This document shows, in pieces, positions 6,552-10,195 of a DNA stretch of 10,195 bases. Where the stretch lies: positions 1-10,195 of the forward strand of contig CALGIA010000153.1 in the NCBI GenBank assembly GCA_937916005.1, given 5' to 3'. Made by a program: the position numbers and the translations under genes. How positions within the stretch are numbered: position 1 is the stretch's first letter; each line of letters begins with the position of its first letter. Source of the stretch: an uncultured Rhodospirillaceae bacterium. Its GTDB lineage: Bacteria; Pseudomonadota; Alphaproteobacteria; MPNO01. The notes beneath the pieces are model-generated. The model was not told the DNA's origin. It did not search any database and saw only the letters and a program-made list of their open reading frames with translations.

Positions 6552-6758
6552 TCAGGCGACTTTTTTGACTTCGGCCAGAAATCCTTCAACCGATGAGCGC
6601 AGCTTTTCCGATTGCTGGGAAAGTTCCACCGCGGCATCCTTGACGTTACCGGCGGCGTTTTCGGTTTCCGAAATGCCCTGGGCAACATGCTCGATGTTGG
6701 TGGTGACCTCTCTGGTTCCGCTCGAGGCCTGCTCGATATTGCGCGCTAATTCCCGCAT
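6552..6758 (-). pseudogene. C-terminal remnant of a methyl-accepting chemotaxis protein
   Basis: Sixty-eight codons read MRELARNIEQASSGTREVTT, then NIEHVAQGISETENAAGN, VKDAAVELSQQSEKLRSSVE and GFLAEVKKVA. This matches the tail of alphaproteobacterial chemoreceptors: the pattern I/M-R-E-I/L-A-x-N-(I/V)-(E/Q)-Q-A, TxEV(S/T)xNI, AAxxL(S/T)xQ(A/S)(E/A)xLRxxVxxFL. Everything before it (sensor, membrane helices, HAMP, methylation helices, the CheA/CheW-binding hairpin tip) is missing. Upstream in the same frame the sequence loses all chemoreceptor character and runs antisense-like through the cupin gene. The first ATG lies one base after the cupin stop codon, so a short coiled-coil peptide could still be made by translational coupling. 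It is most simply debris of a deletion. Signalling function is unlikely without the hairpin tip. Confidence 0.8.
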
Positions 6759-6759
6759 G

Positions 6760-7440
6760 TCACACAACCGGCAGGAATCCCTGACGGACCAGCATGGTGC
6801 AGCCGGTACGGGTAAAAGGCACGTGGCTGGATCCCGCCCCATCGCGGATCCAGGTTCCGGTGGCATAGCGGCCGTTTTCGTCTTCGACTGAGCCGTCGAG
6901 CAGCAGGATTTCCTCGCCGCCCGGATGGTCGTGGGGTATCGGACCCGCGCCCGGGTCCATGCGAACCAGGCGGATGCGTTCGGGAAATCCGGGCTGGGTA
7001 TAGAGCGGCTTGAACCAGGTTCCCGGGTTGGGGCCGCGCAGCCAGTCCATGGCGTTGGAATCGATCATGCGCCGTTCGCGCCCCGCGCCTTCATATTGGC
7101 GCAGCTTGACGAAGATCACGCAGCCGTCCTTCGATTGGGGCGCATGGCGGAAGCCTTCCGGGTTCAGCAGAAACGAGCCCGCCGGGTAGTCGCCATGTTC
7201 ATCGGAAAACACGCCGTCGAGCACGAAGATTTCCTCGCCGCCCGGATGGGGGTGTTCGGAAAATACGCTGTTCGCATCATAGCGGACGATCGAGGTGACA
7301 ATGCCCGATTCAGCGCCGCCGGAAAGCGACAGCCGTTTGCGCCAGACCGTCGGGCTGGGGCTGGGTTCCCAGTTCATGGAGCTGCTATCCGCCACCACGC
7401 GCCGGCTGAAATCGGCGTGGATATGGAGATCGCGGCTCAT
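6760..7440 (-). CDS. Double-cupin protein of the ChrR-like cupin group
   Basis: This 226-residue, probably cytoplasmic protein has two tandem cupin barrels. Domain 1 has EHPHPGGEEIFVLDG (62-76) with H99 in the second motif. Domain 2 has PHDHPGGEEILLLDG (169-183) with H206. Each keeps a complete metal set of two His, a Glu and a distal His (H63, H65, E69 or E70, H99; H170, H172, E176 or E177, H206). The HPGGEE form with an xVEDExGxYxxGTW continuation is typical of the cupin domain found in the zinc-binding anti-sigma factor ChrR. There is no N-terminal zinc-binding anti-sigma domain and no sigma-factor gene beside it, so an anti-sigma role is not supported. It could be a small metal-dependent oxygenase, isomerase or sensor. 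It starts 14 bp after the TRAP permease stop, with no strong Shine-Dalgarno, suggesting coupled translation and a link to the imported substrate. Confidence 0.82.
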   Translation of the reverse strand: MSRDLHIHADFSRRVVADSSSMNWEPSPSPTVWRKRLSLSGGAESGIVTSIVRYDANSVFSEHPHPGGEEIFVLDGVFSDEHGDYPAGSFLLNPEGFRHAPQSKDGCVIFVKLRQYEGAGRERRMIDSNAMDWLRGPNPGTWFKPLYTQPGFPERIRLVRMDPGAGPIPHDHPGGEEILLLDGSVEDENGRYATGTWIRDGAGSSHVPFTRTGCTMLVRQGFLPVV

Positions 7441-7454
7441 GAGAACCGGACAGC

Positions 7455-9350
7455 CTATTCGGCCGGGCGGGCCTGCCGGGCCGGCGCATCCACGCGTCGG
7501 CGGGAGAAAACCACCACCGCGACGCCGATTGCCGTCACCAGCAGGGTCGCGGGGTTTTCATGACCAAGCCAGAGGGTCGAGGTGCCGACGGCGCCCATGA
7601 CCGCAAAAAAACACACGCCCAGCGCCTGATTGACCACCCCGCCCCGGCCCAGGGTGACCATCGCCTCGGCGATCAGGAACCCGGCCGTCAACGCGCTGAG
7701 GGTCACGTAGATAATCGCGGTGACGGTGCCCTGCATCACCAGCGCCGGGTTGAACACCCACAGGAATGGCATCAGATAGGCCGCCGCCGCGAGCTGCATC
7801 CCGACCATGCCGGTTTTCCACATATCGGCCCCGGCAAGCCCGGCCGCCACCATGCTGGCCACCGCCACCGGCGGGGTGAGCATGCTGAGCAGCCCGAAAT
7901 AGAACAGGAACAGATGGGCCGGCAAGGGCTGGAGGCCCATTTCGACCAGCGCCGGCGCGATCACCGTCGCCAGAATGATATAAACCGCCGCCGTCGGCAT
8001 GCCCATGCCCAGAATGATCGAGACCAGTGCGGTCAACACCAGCATCACGAAAATGCCGTTCGCCTGACCGATTTCAGTCAGGATGATGGATAGCTGGAAG
8101 GCCAGGCCGGTCGCGTTCAACACGCCCATCACAACGCCCGCCGCGCCCGAAATCAGGATCAGCGGCACCAGATTTTCGCCCGAACCAAAAATGAAATCGG
8201 CCCATTGGGCGCGGGACGGCAGACCTTTCTGCTTGATGATTGTCAGCGCCAGCAGGGTGACGCCGGCATACATGGCCGACAGGCCGGGGTTATAACCAAG
8301 CCAGAACAGGAAATAGAACAGAACCCCAAAGGGCAGAATGAAAATCCAGCCCGAAATTAATACGGGCAGGATGTCCGGCAATTCCGACTTGGGCAGCCCC
8401 AGCAACCCGTGCCGCTTGGCAATGGCGTCAACCTGCAAAAACAGAACCACATAATACAGTATCGCTGGAATGGTCGCCGCGATGACCACTTCGATATAGG
8501 TCAGTTCCAGAAATTCCGCGATGATGAACGCGGTGGCACCCATCACCGGGGGCGCAATCTGCCCGCCATTGGACGCCACGGCCTCAATGGCGGCGGCGTA
8601 GCGCGGCTCAAACCCGGTGCGCTTCATCAGGGGAATGGTGACGATGCCGGTCGACATGATGTTGCCGACCGCCGACCCGGATATGGTGCCGAAGGCCGAT
8701 GACGCCACCACGGCGACCTTGGCGGGACCACCGCGACGATGGCCCATCATTCCCATGGCCAAATCAGTGAAGAAAGTGGTCGCGCCGGAAACTTCCATCA
8801 GCTTGCCGAGAATGATGAAGGCCAGCACCAGCTGAACCACGACCCGAAGCACCAGCCCCGGAATGCCGTTATTGTCGGCATAGAGATAGAGAACGATCTT
8901 GGTCGCCGGAAAAACTTCGGCTTCGAGGGCGCCGGGCAGGGCATCGCCGAAAAAAGCATATAAGATCATGACCCAGACCAGGATCGTGATCACCTTGCCA
9001 CAGGATTTGCGCAGCGCCTCCAGCATGAGAACGATGGCGAACACGCCGGGCACCCATTTGTCCGGGGTGCGATCGGCCATGCCGATAATCCAGTCTTCAA
9101 AATTATAGGCCATCCACAGCCAGACAGCGAGCGAGGTCAGCGCCAGGACCAGATCCAGCACGCCGGGCTTTTCGCCATAGGGGTGCTTGATGAATGCCGC
9201 CGCCATCGCCGTCCCCAGAATGGCGCCGACGACCTGCTGGAAAGTCAGGGTGATATGGGCGTAATCGGGGATCGAAAAGATCCAGCCCACCCCGATGATC
9301 GGGATTATCGCAAAAAGGACGCGCAGAAACGGTCCGGTGATTTTTTCCAT
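7455..9350 (-). CDS. TRAP transporter fused 4TM/12TM permease subunit
   Basis: This 631-residue inner-membrane protein combines the small (DctQ-like) and large (DctM-like) membrane subunits of a TRAP transporter in one chain, the form that partners TAXI binding proteins. The N-terminal part (about 1-135) carries the small-subunit-like helices. The large-subunit part has the signatures GGPAKVAVVASSAFGTISGS (207-226), AVGNIMSTGIVTIPLMKRTG (227-246), AAAIEAVASNGGQIAPPVMG (252-271) and, in the second half, LGMGMPTAAVYIILATVIAP (447-466) and MLTPPVAVASMVAAGLAG (490-507). Uptake would use the sodium gradient by family precedent. The frame is open to 9383, but ATG 9350 (MEKITGPFLRVLFAI) is preferred because GGAG at 9362-9359 lies eight bases before it and the alternative adds only a polar stretch. 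It follows the TAXI gene by 50 bp on the same strand, so the two are an operon. Confidence 0.94.
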   Translation of the reverse strand: MEKITGPFLRVLFAIIPIIGVGWIFSIPDYAHITLTFQQVVGAILGTAMAAAFIKHPYGEKPGVLDLVLALTSLAVWLWMAYNFEDWIIGMADRTPDKWVPGVFAIVLMLEALRKSCGKVITILVWVMILYAFFGDALPGALEAEVFPATKIVLYLYADNNGIPGLVLRVVVQLVLAFIILGKLMEVSGATTFFTDLAMGMMGHRRGGPAKVAVVASSAFGTISGSAVGNIMSTGIVTIPLMKRTGFEPRYAAAIEAVASNGGQIAPPVMGATAFIIAEFLELTYIEVVIAATIPAILYYVVLFLQVDAIAKRHGLLGLPKSELPDILPVLISGWIFILPFGVLFYFLFWLGYNPGLSAMYAGVTLLALTIIKQKGLPSRAQWADFIFGSGENLVPLILISGAAGVVMGVLNATGLAFQLSIILTEIGQANGIFVMLVLTALVSIILGMGMPTAAVYIILATVIAPALVEMGLQPLPAHLFLFYFGLLSMLTPPVAVASMVAAGLAGADMWKTGMVGMQLAAAAYLMPFLWVFNPALVMQGTVTAIIYVTLSALTAGFLIAEAMVTLGRGGVVNQALGVCFFAVMGAVGTSTLWLGHENPATLLVTAIGVAVVVFSRRRVDAPARQARPAE

Positions 9351-9358
9351 CGGATCAT

Positions 9359-9362
9359 CTCC
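9359..9362 (-). promoter_or_regulatory. Shine-Dalgarno site of the TRAP permease gene
   Basis: GGAG on the minus strand lies eight bases before ATG 9350, inside the 50-bp gap after the TAXI gene. It favours this start over the in-frame ATG at 9383, which would place the ribosome binding site inside the coding region. Confidence 0.7.
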
Positions 9363-9400
9363 GCGCGTTGTTTTACTCGTCACTCACAGGAAACCGCCAA

Positions 9401-10195
9401 TTACTTCAGCGAATCCTGCTGCTTCTGATTGGCGGCGGTCCACATGCCCACGGACTTCCAATATTTGATGGCGCCCGCATGGTACGGCATCGGATTGGTC
9501 GGCGGGGCCAGGCCCTTTTGCGGCGTGCCGCGGATCGGGGCATAGTCTTTTTGCAGCTGTTTCCAGTTCTCGTTTAACGCCTTGGCGATCTTGAAGGCGT
9601 CTTCGTTATCGATCGACGAACCGGCATTGAGGAAAGTGTCGAACGCCGCGACCTGGGTGACGCCCCGGATATGCCCTAACCGCTTGTTGGGTTTGGCCAT
9701 GAAGGTGCGCGAACCCGGCATTCCCTTCGCCATCTGCGCATCGGTCGCCATCGGACCAAGGGCCACCATGCGCAACCCACCCGGCACCGTCGAATGGGCC
9801 TTGCGCATCGCGGGCATGGTCATCGCCACCGGCGCCGCATCGACGCGGCCTTCGATCACCATATTGATGCTGGCGACAACGCCGCCCGAATCAAGCGACA
9901 CCACATCCGATGATGTCAGCCCGGCGGTGGCCAGGATGGTGCGGTTGAGCTCACCCAGCGACACGTTGGTCTTGAAGTTGATGACCACGCGCTTGCCCCT
10001 GAGGTCGGCGACCGTCTTGATGCCGGAGCTTTCCTTGGTCATGTAGCCATAGGGCAGGATCCAGACCCGGGCGAGGGATTTCACGTTCAACTGACGGCCC
10101 TTGAACGGGGCCTTGCCGCCGAAGGCCATGCCGGAATCGAGGCTGGAATTCAGGCCCAGCGTGATCTCGCCCTTGTTCATCAGCGGCAGATAGAC
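9401..10195 (-). CDS. TAXI-family TRAP transporter solute-binding protein (5' end outside window)
   Basis: This is the periplasmic receptor of the TRAP system; the last 264 residues or so are present. The frame runs off the window edge (codons for VYLPL precede the first internal Met), so the signal peptide and N-terminal lobe start are missing and 10180 is not the true start. Recognisable TAXI features are the segment KTVADLRGKRVVINFKTNVS, then GELNRTILATAGLTSSDVV, SINMVIEGRVDAAPVA (periplasmic binding-protein lobe hinge), and the C-terminal YHAGAIKYWKSVGMW, close to the usual end of this family. TAXI proteins bind small anionic solutes such as glutamate or other carboxylates by family precedent. 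The substrate here is unknown. It is first in the transcription order TAXI, fused permease, cupin. Any promoter lies outside the window. Confidence 0.92.
   Translation of the reverse strand, partial: VYLPLMNKGEITLGLNSSLDSGMAFGGKAPFKGRQLNVKSLARVWILPYGYMTKESSGIKTVADLRGKRVVINFKTNVSLGELNRTILATAGLTSSDVVSLDSGGVVASINMVIEGRVDAAPVAMTMPAMRKAHSTVPGGLRMVALGPMATDAQMAKGMPGSRTFMAKPNKRLGHIRGVTQVAAFDTFLNAGSSIDNEDAFKIAKALNENWKQLQKDYAPIRGTPQKGLAPPTNPMPYHAGAIKYWKSVGMWTAANQKQQDSLK

Noticed and set aside
6353..6688. Minus-strand frame of 111 codons overlapping the chemoreceptor tail and the HIG1-domain gene
   Set aside because: It overlaps two better-supported reading frames and a terminator-like hairpin and shows no recognisable protein features.
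9351..9383. Upstream ATG at 9383 for the TRAP permease
   Set aside because: It has no clear Shine-Dalgarno and would put the GGAG site for ATG 9350 inside the coding sequence.
1..10195. CRISPR array, tRNA, transposon ends or phage genes
   Set aside because: No regularly spaced direct repeats, cloverleaf-like segments, transposase/integrase frames or terminal inverted repeats were seen on either strand.

Overview
The window looks like chromosomal DNA of a GC-rich heterotrophic alphaproteobacterium, probably Rhodospirillales-like. The grounds are the strong G/C third-position bias, the alphaproteobacterial HIG1 / etfB / etfA / 3-hydroxyacyl-CoA dehydrogenase arrangement, and the wealth of substrate-binding-protein-dependent transporters. 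This placement is inferred from gene content and style, not from a marker gene. There is no rRNA, tRNA, CRISPR array, transposase or integrase.

Left part (1-3287, plus strand): the last codons of an unidentified gene are followed by a tripartite tricarboxylate transporter (TTT) set. A periplasmic TctC/Bug-type binding protein (145-1209) precedes a large membrane protein (1329-3287) in which a TctA permease continues into a TctB-like C-terminal domain, so two of the three subunits appear fused. A G/C-rich hairpin lies in the 119-bp gap between them.

Middle part (3304-6368, minus strand): read in transcription order, this holds a small HIG1-type twin-membrane protein, a sigma70-like promoter, etfB, etfA (sharing one base with etfB), then a 3-hydroxybutyryl/3-hydroxyacyl-CoA dehydrogenase. 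The ETF carries electrons from acyl-CoA dehydrogenases to ETF-ubiquinone oxidoreductase, and the dehydrogenase performs the NAD-linked step of beta-oxidation or the interconversion of acetoacetyl-CoA and 3-hydroxybutyryl-CoA. The 75-bp gap before the dehydrogenase carries a perfect 11-bp-arm palindrome and a second, near-perfect copy of its core with centres 20 bp apart. This is a strong candidate for a double repressor operator and is the best unexplained regulatory signal here.

Right part (6552-10195, minus strand): read in transcription order, this holds a TAXI-type TRAP solute-binding protein (5' end outside the window), a fused 4TM/12TM TRAP permease, a double-cupin ChrR-like protein with two intact metal-binding motifs, and a 68-codon scrap of the C-terminus of a methyl-accepting chemotaxis protein that begins one base after the cupin stop codon. 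A symmetric terminator-like hairpin (6472-6494) closes this unit.

Overall, two carboxylate or organic-acid uptake systems flank a fatty-acid/acyl-CoA electron-transfer cluster. I found no clearly new multi-gene system. The points most worth a second look are the twin palindromes before the dehydrogenase gene, the TctA-TctB fusion, the chemoreceptor tail joined to the TRAP operon, and the apparent lack of the cobalamin adenosyltransferase gene that often accompanies this etf cluster.
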